Positions 11,386 through 22,080 of a stretch of 64,000 nt of DNA are shown here, piece by piece (position 1 is the first letter of the stretch; each line of letters begins with the position of its first letter). The notes beneath the pieces were generated by a model that made no database searches, had not been told where the DNA came from, and worked only from the letters and a program-made list of their open reading frames with translations. The position numbers and the translations under genes are program-made. Source of the stretch: Flammulina velutipes (taxonomy: Eukaryota; Basidiomycota; Agaricomycetes; Agaricales; Physalacriaceae); contig CM022376.1 in the NCBI GenBank assembly GCA_011800155.1, positions 992,001 to 1,056,000 on the forward strand, written 5' to 3'.

Positions 11386-12960
11386 TCATCCATGAAATTC
11401 TTGATCCATCCACAATCCAGGACGGAAATCCCTCGCATACACTTGTCCGATGCTATCATCAGGATTCAGTATCCGACGGGAATGGCCTGTCCCGAACGCT
11501 GAGCATTCACCGCAAAGGCTCCTGGACCCTCCATCATCATGACTTTGACCGAGAACAAGAATCATACATTCCACCGGAACCGATGGTGAAAGTTCAGGAA
11601 GCTCGTTCGTCTCCATCTAGTCTGAGTATGTGTCGAACACTCTCCGAGCAACGGGATCCCAATGTTTAAAGACTCCTGATATTTCAGCAGTACTTATCCT
11701 CTAACCAGATGCATATTAGTGAGTGTTGCGAGTCAAGGAAAAAATGAGCGCACCGTGCGTTGAATGTTCCCGTTCAAGATCCAGTACGTTCACGGAGAGT
11801 CGAAGAGCTCCTCTCCTAATCTCCTCCCCCGAACCCGGAAGGCACTCTCGCGCTGATGGAAAGTCGTTGAGGATGCCAAGTTTGCGCGGAAATGGATGTG
11901 ATAACGCTGTTGGCGATAATCGGGTAGGTGATGGTTGGTCAGCAGGGAAGGACGGTAGTACACGAGAAAATGAGGGCGAGATATCAGGCCAAGTCTTGAA
12001 TAGAACTAGGCAAGAATCTGGATGGCGAATGAACCGCCTTCCCCACGACACGTCGAGCAGGATGATCGAAAAGGGCGCCTAGTGAGGAAGCACAAAACGT
12101 CGCTTGGGGGGTGCCAAACGGGAAGAGAGATACAATAGCGCCGTTAGTTGCAATCACTTAGACGGCGGTTGGTCTGAACAGGAAGTATTAGCTCAAAGTA
12201 AGGAGATACATGTTGCCTTACATACCTGGACCGATTTGAGGCACTCGCCTGCGTCAGCCTGCGACGAAAGAAGATCTCCATGCGGTTGAACGCCTGCCGC
12301 TTCCTTGGTGAATAGGTAGACGTGAAGTCGGCGGCGATCGATGAGCGTGAGGGGAGATCAAGCGCTGGAGAACATTTTACGCTTCCCGACACCCGGAGAC
12401 AAGTCCTCGCGGATTCCAGTAGATACGCCACCAACGTACACGGAGGGCTCGTTCATGATGACACATCGAATGGGCACCCAGTGAAACATGAAAAGTCGCC
12501 GAGGAAAGGCCTAATGTCGCGAGGAAATGGATGTGAGAGCACCGTTCGCAGGGAAGCCTGAACGGGAGGGATTAGGTCAATGTAGGCGGATAGGCGGTGA
12601 ATTTACATACCGGGAACGATTCAAGGGCTCTACCCGCTTCAAGAGCTGCCGTTCAGCGTCAACTTTTAGATCCTGAGAATGAAGGAAACGGTCATGGTCG
12701 CGAGCCTGGCACACGCATGAAATGTGTGAATGTATGGCTGAGAATATATGCGACGATCTTCTGGATCCTGGCTCTCAGTTTATTCCTAACTCGCCAGGAG
12801 CCCAATAATCTGACTATGTGTACCTACCTCGTATTGAGCAGCCCAGTAACGGTATGGTGTCGCCCGTCTTTTCCACCAGCCCGAGTACCAGCTTTCGCGC
12901 TTTGGATTCGGGCTTCAAGGTCGACGGAATGTGGGCGCTTGAAATCAGACAGCTTGGTAG
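11386..12960 (-). pseudogene. Chimeric relic unit 1: NLR 5' exons followed by a Munc13-like C2 fragment
   Basis: Read on the minus strand. 12960-12830 resembles NLR exon 1. 12440-12230 carries exon 2 remnants (AFNRMEIFFRRRLTQASAS against AFDRMN..KRFFHRREIKADAE). 12180-12060 carries exon 3 (VQTNRRL..., LPVWHPPSD). 12020-11750 is a second exon 3 fragment (IITSISAQT-like). 11640-11386 is a C2-domain fragment matching the intact Munc13-like gene near 43700-43910. It preserves the ACCGAGAACAAGAA block (complement of the EKTERERF region) and a DSIGQVYAR tract for the C2 loop. Stops interrupt all frames. It is duplicated as the unit at 13140-14600. Confidence 0.55.
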
Positions 12961-12999
12961 ACAGTTGACGTTGAACAGTTCGGCGTATTCGTGGGAGGG

Positions 13000-13130
13000 T
13001 ACAGGTTACGTAGTCTGAATACGCGAGAGTCAATGATACTGCTGACTATCAGACATGCGAAGAAGCGCACCTAGTGATATATACTCCTACTGCGATATCC
13101 CGAATGGCAATGCGTCGCTTGCATAGTTCG
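13000..13130. repeat. Dispersed NLR-relic 5'-flank repeat
   Basis: Shares with 750-900, 14600-14790 and 30600-30730 an ordered set of short blocks: GAGAGTCAATGATACTG, ACTATCAG, TACTCCTACTGCGATAT and GCGTCGCTTGCATAG. In the better preserved copy (14600-14790) it directly precedes a minus-strand NLR exon 1 relic, so it is probably old promoter or leader sequence. Confidence 0.6.
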
Positions 13131-13139
13131 CCCGCTTCG

Positions 13140-14600
13140 TCGCTTAGCATTTGAGTTTGCCCGTCGAACCAGCACCAAGACGTCCGAGAACAAAAACCGT
13201 TCCCTCTCGAGTCTCCGTCTTCTCCTGGGCGGAGACTCGAATCCTCGTTCGCCTCCATCTGGGTGTATGCGTCGAACACTTTCCGACCAAGGTTCCACTT
13301 TTCTTTTTCCCTCGTGTTTGCCACCCTCTGACCAGGCGCATATTGGTGAATTGCGAGCCAAGGAAGAAATGAGGGTATCGTGTGTACCATAGTACGTTCA
13401 TGGAGAGTCTCCGCATTGAACCCAATCCCCTCCCCGAAGCCGGATGGCCACCTCGCGTGGATGGCAAGTCGCTGGGAGATGCCAAACGGAAAAGCCGAGT
13501 CTGCGCGAAAATGGATGTGGAAGCGCGGTTCGTGATCGCGTGGATGATGGTGAGGCCAGACGGGAAGGGTAGTACTATGCGCGAAGATGCATGCGATATT
13601 AGGCAAAAGGCTTGGATGGCCAAGCCAGGCGAGAATCCAGATAGCGAATGAACTGTGTCCTCCGCGATACGTCGAGCAGGATGATCAAAGAGGGTATTCA
13701 CGTAAAAGGTCACTGGGGAAGGCAAAGTATGGGCGGAAATGGCGCTGTAAGTGGTGATCGCGTGGATGGCGGTTGATCTGCATAAGAGGGATTAGGTCCA
13801 AGTAGACGAATATGTGTTTTTTACATACCTGAACCGATTTGAGGCGTCTCCTACATTCGTCGGCGTCAGCCTACGAGGAAGGAAGGGGTTCGTGTGGTCG
13901 AACGCCTCTGCGACGTACGTCTGCTCCTTCCTTGATATGAACGGGCGGACGTGAAGTTGGCGGAGATCGATGAGAGCGCTATATGTGTGATGGGAGATCA
14001 AGCGTTGCAGAACATTTTACGTTCCCCAACGCCCTGGGGAGCATCAAAGACAGCGAAGAAGCGGAAAAAGTCGCAGAGAGAAGGCCATATGGCGCGCGGA
14101 AATGGATGCAAGAGCACGGTTCGGAGGGAGGCCTGGACAGGAGGTATTAGGTCATGGTAGGCGAATAGGCGATGAACGTAGATACCTAGACCGACTTGTT
14201 CGGCGTCAGCCTGGGATGAAGAAAGCGCTCGAGGGCTGGTCATGGTCGCGAGCTGCGACCCAGCGCACATGCCTGGTGATTCCTTGAGATGAACGGGCGG
14301 TATCGCAGCTGCGAATAAATGTTCTCGATATCGCGACTGCTGTTGATTCCTGACTTGCCGGGTTAGAAAGGATCTCATTAATCTGGTTATACGTACCTGC
14401 CTCGTCTTGATGTTGGTCTCGAGCGCTGAGCAGCCCAGTGATAGTATCACTCGTCTTCTCAGCATCCTTCAGCACCAGCCCCCGCGCCAAAACATCCTTT
14501 GAATTCGGGACTAGAGATCGTTGACATGAAGGTGCTTGGAGTCGGACAGCTCGATAGAATGGGTACACAGTTGACGTTGAACTGTCGTATTCGAGAACGG
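13140..14600 (-). pseudogene. Chimeric relic unit 2: NLR 5' exons followed by a Munc13-like fragment
   Basis: Same order as the preceding unit. Exon 1 lies at 14540-14385: LKDAEKTSDTI then TGLLSARDQHQDEAG aligns with LKDVGKIGES and AGLLKTIIEMKQ, and the GTACGT donor is intact. Exon 2 remnants occur at 14270-14160 and 13930-13830. Exon 3 lies at 13580-13430: LTIIHAITNRASTSIFAQT, then LASPSDLPSTRGG, aligns with HTIIASGAITPVFAQAT and CPSPSDFFTGR; a separate fragment TLFDHPARR is near 13690-13660. From about 13390 to 13150 the sequence instead follows the Munc13-like gene: GAAAAGTGGAACC, then a VFDAYTQMEANE tract against LLDNTYNQMEAD, then the complement of GAGAACAAAAACCGTTCCCTCTC. Several frameshifts and stops are present. 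Confidence 0.6.
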
Positions 14601-14910
14601 ATACAAGTTGCGTAGTCTGAATACCTGAGAGTCAATGATACTGTCGACTATCAGGCAAGCGGAAAAGCTCACCTAGAGATAAATACTGCGATACTCCGAA
14701 TGGTAATGCGTCGCTTGCATAGTAAAGGCATCGGCTCGGTGGTGGTAGTAGAAAGCAATGTTCGGACATCGGGCCGTGCGCCTCTGTTCCCGACTTTGAC
14801 GACCATCCTTCGACAAACTACAAGCTCGAACGGCAAGGATAGGAATGCGACAGACTAGACGGCGAGCGAAGAATGAATATACCATTATCGGTGCGTCGCT
14901 AGCCTTTTTC
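14600..14910. repeat. 5' flank of NLR relic unit 2
   Basis: Contains the dispersed block described at 13000-13130 in its fullest form (GATGGTGGTAG extended into CGGACATCGGGCCGTGCGCC at about 14735-14785). It lies immediately upstream, on the minus strand, of a recognisable exon 1 relic. Confidence 0.55.
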
Positions 14911-16440
14911 TCTTGTCTGTTTGTTCATTGGATGTTGTAGACGCGTTTGAATCAACGCTAGCTGCATGAACCTCTCAATTCGCTTGGCTGGGCAGCGCAT
15001 ATATTCGACGCAGCGACGCTGACCACCTTCGTCTACGAAGATACTGGATGCTCTGCCTGGAGAACAGACGTGTGTTGCGATGCTTTCCCTTCTGCCCCAT
15101 TGCTAAATGCCTGCTCATAGAATCATTCGTTGCGGGACTTTGGACGAGCCCAACTTGCCCACGCAGAAGGCAAAGACAAACTCTCCCAGACCAAGCCTCT
15201 GCGTATCCGATATCGTCACCATCGTCTCCGTTCAATGGTTCCATCCAGGATTTGATTTTCCAGAATCGAGGAGGGGCAGTGTACGTCTCTATCTTGCCTT
15301 TCATCCTTTGCCTATTTATCAAATATCACAGGGCACCTCTAAAATCTGGAACAGCGCTCCAACAGCCCGTCACCGTCAATTGCACGACAGAGACGTGACG
15401 ACTCTTCTTGAGCGTAGCATCCAATGGCGCGCGTGCTCAAGATGTCAGCCATCTGGATATTCCGCGTTCAACCCAGCTACACGACACATGGAGGTCACTA
15501 AAAATGTACGTTCAGATTCCTTCACGCTCTTCTCTATCGCTGATATGTGTCCCTACAGTTCACTCGCAAGCCAGCTACTACGTACCTGCTCACACGGCGT
15601 AGTCAAGAACGCTGAAGGGGCGGTGGTGAAGCATGAGGAGACACTAGGATGGACAACGAGGTTCGAGTGCTGTATCCTTCATCTACAGCGAAACGTTGGA
15701 ATCTTGGGGACGCGCTGAGTCTGTCGTCCAGCGTGCAGGCAAACTCCCTTCCCAAGATAGCCTCCATACCACCAAAGTCGTTGGACGATATCCGACGTCA
15801 ACCCCTGCATCACGCCCATTCCGCCCGTAACGAAGCTCAGTCGAGATGTTCCTTCGGGAACAGCGTCAATCTTGGCTTGGAGCGAGAACTAAATGGGATA
15901 GAGGAGCGAAGAGGTCTATGTGGTCTAAGAGACGCGAGACGTTTCCCGCCTTAAGGAGGCGATAGACCTCGTGCCCATCTCGGAATCATCTTCGGCCATA
16001 CCAACAAGAGGCTCTGCCGTCTATCGCGACCTTCCCCTCGTCCAACGACCGACGCCGCTCGCCTACATATGATCAACCATCCTGTTACTTTGCATGCAAG
16101 GTTACTCTCGCCGATGTGGTTCAAACAGGACTATCTTTATATCAATGCAGCAATAGCGCTAGGCTTCGTCGTCCCCAGGAAAGACATGATGGCTGTAACG
16201 AAGAACCTCTTCGTCGCGCGATGTATGCGCGACGACATCAGCAGGGTGCGCTGCAGAGGTCTGCGACTCGGAGAGACAGGAATCGCCCGCCGCAAGGCTA
16301 GGCGAAAGTTCCCTTTTACCCATCGAAGTCGGTGTCCCGTTCTCGTTCTTTATTGGTTTGTGCTGATGTTATTTAGTGCGCTTGACATTAATATTTTATT
16401 GCTACGATCTGTTCTCGAGTGGCCGAATACCAAACGTACG
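14910..16440. repeat. Duplicated unassigned sequence, second copy, and unassigned tract
   Basis: About 14910-15700 is the paralogue of 4150-4950 (shared landmarks given there). About 15700-16300 is unassigned. About 16300-16440 recurs at 17860-18000 (TCGAAGTCGGTGTC... against TTAAAGTCGGTGTC...), showing that the following Munc13-like relic was tandemly duplicated together with this upstream piece. I see no intact gene; open stretches are short and not conserved between copies. Confidence 0.4.
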
Positions 16441-17590
16441 GATCTCGAGATGTCTTGAACGCGGTGGTTCAATATCAATGATTTTCGTGGCGGAGTGAGT
16501 TTTATATTCTCTTTCTTATCTGAATAGACTAACGAAGTTTTTTTAGAGGGCAAGTCGATTTTGGAACCCAAACTCAATGGGCGAGGTGGTGGGTTTCGAA
16601 GTCTGGGGTCTCTATACGTCAAGCTAACTAGATATTTTCCCAGGCGGACCAGAGATCAAGAGGACTCGTCAAACAGCCAGCTCACTGTCTACTTCAAAGG
16701 AAACTTAGGGCTCGGAATGTCACAGTCCCTTCGTCGTCGATTTCTTCGATTCGTTCAAGAGCGTCAGGCCATAGCGTTTTTTCTGGATTTGGAACGGGAC
16801 TGTCGTTATTGAGACCGCGTTTCCTTGCTTTTTCTAAACGTATGTTCATTGCTGTCATACATCGTACCTGATGCGTCCACAACTAGACAGGAGCAATAGC
16901 TATAGAGCGATACTGCCGACGTGCCAGTTGAGAGCCTTTCGTGCTGAACGAGATGTTCCTGCGATCACACACTGGCGAGCAATCCGTCTGGCTTAAAAAG
17001 GAATGCTGTTTGGCAGTAACAGGGGAGAAGACAATGGGACCCTACTGGGAAAGTCGTACAGCCTGACTACGCATGTCTCTGGAATACTGATTGTTGACAT
17101 TTGTCTCCAGGGTATGAATCTTCGGGATGTTGTTGATGCTCAGCGTTCGGGATAGGGCTCCGAGCTTTGGCTGATATTGAGGACACCGTCGGAGACGCGT
17201 GCTTGTGGATGGCCGAAACGCGATTTGGCGTTTGCATGTTGGTGGCTTCTGGACTCGCGTGGGAGGGTGTTAGTGCGAGTTGGATGGAGGACGAAATGGA
17301 CGATATCCTACTTCTGACGAACCCTCCAGCTCAACATACGCATCGTCATTTCCAAGGTGGAGGGTCTGCGGAAGACTTTTGGATGCGACGCCGCAAGCCT
17401 TTTCCTCAGACAGCACCTACAGACGCTGACCTCGACCATCTTGTCGGCTTGTCTATCACATGCTCGCTCTGAGGAGATGACAGAGTCGTCGCGCGTTTCG
17501 CTTTGGGCCAGCTGCGAAGATTCACTGTAGCAATCCGAGTGGACGTGCTGGTCTATGCAACAGCCTTGCTTGGAGGTGACATTGTTCGTA
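16440..17590 (+). pseudogene. Decayed Munc13/Ync13-like gene, plus-strand copy b
   Basis: Collinear with copy a. Intron GTGAGTTTTATATTCTC at 16494, GGGCGAGGTGGTGGGTTTCGA at about 16575, the GGAATGTCACAGTCCCTTCGT tract at 16715, the ACGAGATGTTCC block at 16948, an intron acceptor near 17110 followed by GGTATGAATCTTCGGG, and the post-C2 exon (WMEDEMDDIL-like frame) up to the CTTGGAGGTG block at 17570. A longer stretch of the post-C2 exon remains open (17167-17472), but flanking stops and the missing C2 core mark it as dead. Confidence 0.6.
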
Positions 17591-18030
17591 CGTTTTCCGT
17601 TGTACCGTGTAGTCCCAGGATCTGATGCCGATCTAGCCGCTATACAGATTTTGACAGCATTCGGACATCAAAGCATAGCTGACAATAATGCGCTACGTTC
17701 TGTCAATCGATTATGGGACATTCTCGAGCGAGGTGGAGATGTCGCTACCAAGTTTCGCACGCGACATACGTAAGACTACCAGCGGGTAGCTGCATAGATC
17801 CCCAACTTGAAGATGCAGGAATCTGGCGCGAATTGGTATTGTGTTGACGGATGAGAAGGGAAAGCCGTTCGATGGGCTCCCTTCGCCCACTTTAAAGTCG
17901 GTGTCTTATGCTTGTTCTGCGTTGGTGTGTCCTGATATCAGCATAGTGTTGCAACTTGCGAGCGATGTGTGCTCGATTCTCGGACACGTCTCCCCGAATT
18001 CCCTGTGTATGGGCCAGTACCCCCTACCGT
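17590..18030. other. Junction between Munc13-like relics b and c
   Basis: Its second half (from about 17860) repeats 16300-16440, giving a tandem period near 1.55 kb for relics b and c. Nothing else is recognisable. Confidence 0.4.
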
Positions 18031-19460
18031 TTCCTAGACGTCGAATGTGCCGAGTGAGCCTTACGCTTTCTTTCTCATCTACACAGACTAACGCAGCTTT
18101 TCAGAAGGCTTGTCTAGTTTTCCTCGAACAGCCATTTAGATAAGTGTCTTCTGGAACGAGTCCGAGGACCCCGCAGGCCACAGATCTTCCTTCAGTCACC
18201 GACCTCCTCGATTCGTCCAAGAGAGCCGGGTCCTAAATGTCTTTCTGAACTCGAATGGGAGTATTGTAGTTCAGACGCATGTTTCCCAAGGTACGCTCAT
18301 TGCTGTCATGTACCGTACCATCCGCTAATACGTCCACGACTAGACCATACCAAAAGCTAAAGAGCAGCGCTACCGACGTATCTTCTCCAGACATGGATGT
18401 TCCCTCGTCCGACGGACTTCCTGGCAACCGCAGCAACAAAAGAAGGAACATCATCTGGTAAAAGACAATGGAATTCTGCTCGAAAAGGATTGGATAACGC
18501 CTATAACCTGACGGTATTGGAGGAGATCAAGCTCTTGGATGTCTCTTGCGCCGCCCGTGAAGACGACGGAGATGGAGTTTTGTTCTCAGATCGTGTCTGG
18601 TAGGCGACATGTTTTGATCGTTCAAGTTGGTTGTTAACAGTTGACTGCAGTATGAAGATATCAATGCTGGATACTACTCGCAAGCTTTGGCTTATAGCGA
18701 CAATACCGTCGGAGACGCTCGCTCGTGGATAGCCTAAACGTGGATTTGGCGACTTGTATGTTGGTGGTATATGGCTGGACCGGGACCTCATGGGAGGCAG
18801 TTAGTGTAGGTTGGATGGAGGACGAAACGAACGACATCCTACTTCGGACGAACCCTCCAACATACGTATCTTCATCTCCAAGATGGAGCGGTCTGCGGAA
18901 GATTTTTGGACGCGACACTGAAAGCCATTTCGTCAGACCGCACCTGCAGACGGCGCTGACCTCGACCATCCTGTCGGCACTTGTTGTCTATCACACGCTC
19001 GCACCGAGGAGATGACAGAGTCGTCGCGCGTTTCGCTTTGGGCTAGCTGCGAAGATTTACTGTAGCAATCCGAGTGGGCGTGCTGGTAGCCTTGGAGGTG
19101 TCGTTATTCGTACGTTTTCCGTTGCACCGTATAGTCCCAGAATCTAACACCAGCTTGACAGACTTTGTAGGTTGATTGTAGTCGGCCTCCCATGAAAGAC
19201 GGAACACAAGTGCTAGATGAAAGCAGGGCGCTGGGCAATATTCAGCCTTTCCGTGCATCGGCTATGCGACGGGGACGTTCTCGAGCGATTTTTGCCCTCG
19301 CTCACTGCTGAGGTTTCGAGGAGGCCACGGTCCCGTTACCAACTACTTCGATATATAATCTACGGAGACTCGATATCTGTCTGGACGAGATTGCAGACTT
19401 ATAGTCTACGTCGTTACAAGTTGAATGTGGTTTCAATGAATATTCTATTCATCTAACATC
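18030..19460 (+). pseudogene. Decayed Munc13/Ync13-like gene, plus-strand copy c
   Basis: Again collinear with copies a and b: intron GTGAGCCTTACGCTTTC near 18053, GATGTTCCCTCGTCCGACGG at 18396, a LDNAYNLTVLEEIKLLDVS-like frame near 18500, post-C2 exon at 18660-19010, RALGNIQ-like tract at about 19225, and the shared 3' end AATGTGGTTTCAATGAATAT at 19424, identical to 6611. It ends about 150 bp before an oppositely oriented copy begins, giving a tail-to-tail pair. Confidence 0.6.
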
Positions 19461-19599
19461 CAATAAGAATGCATGCAAGCATTAAGTATCAGGTCATCAA
19501 GGTTCAATTCATATGGTCTACTGCTGCTTCTCATGCAGCGCCGCCAGCATTCCTACCAAGGGGTGTCTAGTGGCCTAGGGGGTCGTAAAACGAACCAAG

Positions 19600-21520
19600 G
19601 AAACATTCGTGCTGGATCCTAGAACTAACATCACGATACTTCTGGCTTGGGAGGACAGGTCTAGCCGTCGGCGTAAAGGGGATCGCACACAAACTACACA
19701 ACAGATGTCAGTTTTCCATTTATACCAAGCGAGAAACAATCACACTCGTACGCGATATCCGCCTCCTTATGGCTCAGAGCCTTGATGTCCCTCGCTACCT
19801 TTGACAGCGGGACCAGCTTGCCTACGTCAATAATGAGTCTCGCCATAACATTTTCCTTCGCCTTGATCACTGACACCCAGATGTGTTTGAGGGACTGCAG
19901 AAGCGGTCGAACAACAACATGGCGGCATCCTCAACGTCGACCTCCCCCCTCGAGGTAGATGCGCAACTTCTCAGAATATTGTTCAAGGATTTCCCGATGT
20001 CCGATCGATAGCGAGCTTGAACATCGCCTTGGTGATCCAGACTCGATGTCTGCCTTCCCCGAGCGCGTCTCCGCCACTAATCAAGATGGATATGTCGGAC
20101 GAAAGATGATATCTGATGAAAAGGGTTTCAGTGTCACGTTCGAACACCTCCAAGAATGCTAACCTTCTTAGATGTTTGGCACTTCCGCTCGCACAAGAGA
20201 ACGGACGGCTCGTCCAAGGTGGAACTGTAAGTCGTCCTTCTCCCTCTGATATAACAGTGTCGAATTTGGCCGTGAGCCTAGCATCGGGCGCCGTAAGACC
20301 CTTCGCTATCACGATGTTCCCCGGCACCAAGAACCGCTCCCTCTTCCGAATTATCGTCTTCTCCAGAAGCGGCGCAAGGGACCCCAAACCCCTCAACACG
20401 TTGGACCACAATTGACTGCTCAAGGTCCGACCAATGCTCCACTTTCTTCAAAGGGTGACGACGGTGAGTTCGTGCTAGCTAGCACGAAAGGCAGTACGAA
20501 GACCGTCTGACGAGGAACCATCGCACTCAGTCCAAGGCTCTCGACACTGCTGCGAAACAATTTGGTCTAATCATGGGCGCATCAGCAAATGGTACGACCC
20601 ATAGCAAGGACAATCATACCTCGGATTGTACAGCGAGTGATTGAACGTTTTTATCGTCGTCTTCCTGTTCGACAGCATTATAGGGCTTTAATCATGTCGG
20701 ATGGGCTCTACGAAGGCGGCGAAACTGTGACCTTCGATGTCCGCAGATTTCTACTTGGATAGACGATGAGTTAGCTGTCCGATGAATGCATCTGGATTCT
20801 TACTCGGTCTGCCACTATTGCTCTAAGAAGCCTTCTTCAAGCTGACCACCCCAGTTTGCCATCTTATCTCGCCGAACGTAGGCACTGTTGAACATATGCC
20901 CTCTGAAACGCTTCGTTAGAGTGTGTTGATGAAAAGAAAGCGTAAGACTTACTCTGACACGAGAACAAGGTATCTTGAAATCAGGTGTTGGATCATTCAT
21001 AGCGGTCACATAGAGGTCTCAAAAAGGCGTGTTCGGGGATCCTGAAGCTGTGGCATTCTTGATGTCGACCATTGTCCCGGACACTGAAAAAAAGTCGGTA
21101 CAGCAGAAGGGACGGGCGCCGATTCTAACATTGGAGATGGGAATCGATTATCGAGGATTCGCCAGCAATCCAGTGTCGTCCAGTGATGATATCCACCTTG
21201 AGCTCCGAATCTCGCACTCGCATTAAATCGAACGCATGTCCAACGGTGAGAGGATTGCGATTTGGTAGATCATACCTCGCACAGCAAAGGGGTGAAAATG
21301 CGACTAAATCTAGAGGAAAGAATTGAGTCAACGAGGTGCACAAATACGGGGAAGACAGTACATACACCTCGACAAGGCTGCCTCGGTGTCAGACATGGCT
21401 TTGATGATGTTCGACAAGCCGAATCCAATAGCCCGTCCTCGGCGAGCGCCTGCAGAACTTGCGCACAATGTCCGTGAAATGCTGCACGGCATTGATTTCG
21501 GGTGACGAAAGGGCCATATG
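19600..21520 (-). pseudogene. Decayed Munc13/Ync13-like gene, minus-strand copy d
   Basis: Read on the minus strand this follows the intact gene from 3' to 5' in the same order. 19690-19880: KAKENVMARLII...VPLSKVARDIKALSHKEADI against KEKVMTRVWK...VPPLSEVASDMKALSDKEVDI. 20240-20350: a C2 strand, VIAKGLTAPDARLTAKFDT against VIAEGLTAPDASPTAKLDT. 20560-20650 matches 44160-44215. 20830-21000: MNDPTPDFKIP, an intron, and YVRRDKMANWG. 21110-21200 and 21370-21500 match 44830-44910 and 45280-45400. Frames are broken repeatedly. The C2 strand is well preserved, so decay is moderate. Confidence 0.75.
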
Positions 21521-22080
21521 CAGGATTATCTTGTCCATCCCATTCGCGTCAAGCCACGATAGTTTTCGAGAATGAACTACGTCGCTGCTTGTGCGTGCGC
21601 GAAACGCCGAGCCTGGACGGAGAATGTCGATTCAATGGTGTTCGGCGGGGAGCAGAACAAGTGTATCCGCCTATTGATAGCCTGTTCAGAGATGGAACGG
21701 TTTTGCCGGCCTACGAGTAAACCAAGAACTTTGTAAATGGCTGCGTGTAGCTTTGGCAAGCGCATGCCAGTGCGACGGTATGATGATCTAAGGACAGGCG
21801 AACTATTCTAAGAAATATCAGCGATAGGATTAAAGGTGAAGCGCTAGGACACACATACATCTAAACTCTGCGTGTCAGATGAGTTTACATTGAAACCGCC
21901 GCCGGGTACTAGTGTGGGCAGACACCCGTGCTGCTAGATCCTACGGAGCTTCGTCGTCTATTGCAAGCAATGAGTTAGACCTGGGATCGTAGCTCCTCCG
22001 CCACGTAAAGTAGCAGTTCATCCGGGGCGCTCGAACGGTATTTGGACGACGTCTGGATGAGCGTCTTCTTCACTGTGCGG
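21520..22080. other. Unassigned stretch between Munc13-like relics
   Basis: I see no gene and no convincing match to another part of the window. Confidence 0.4.
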
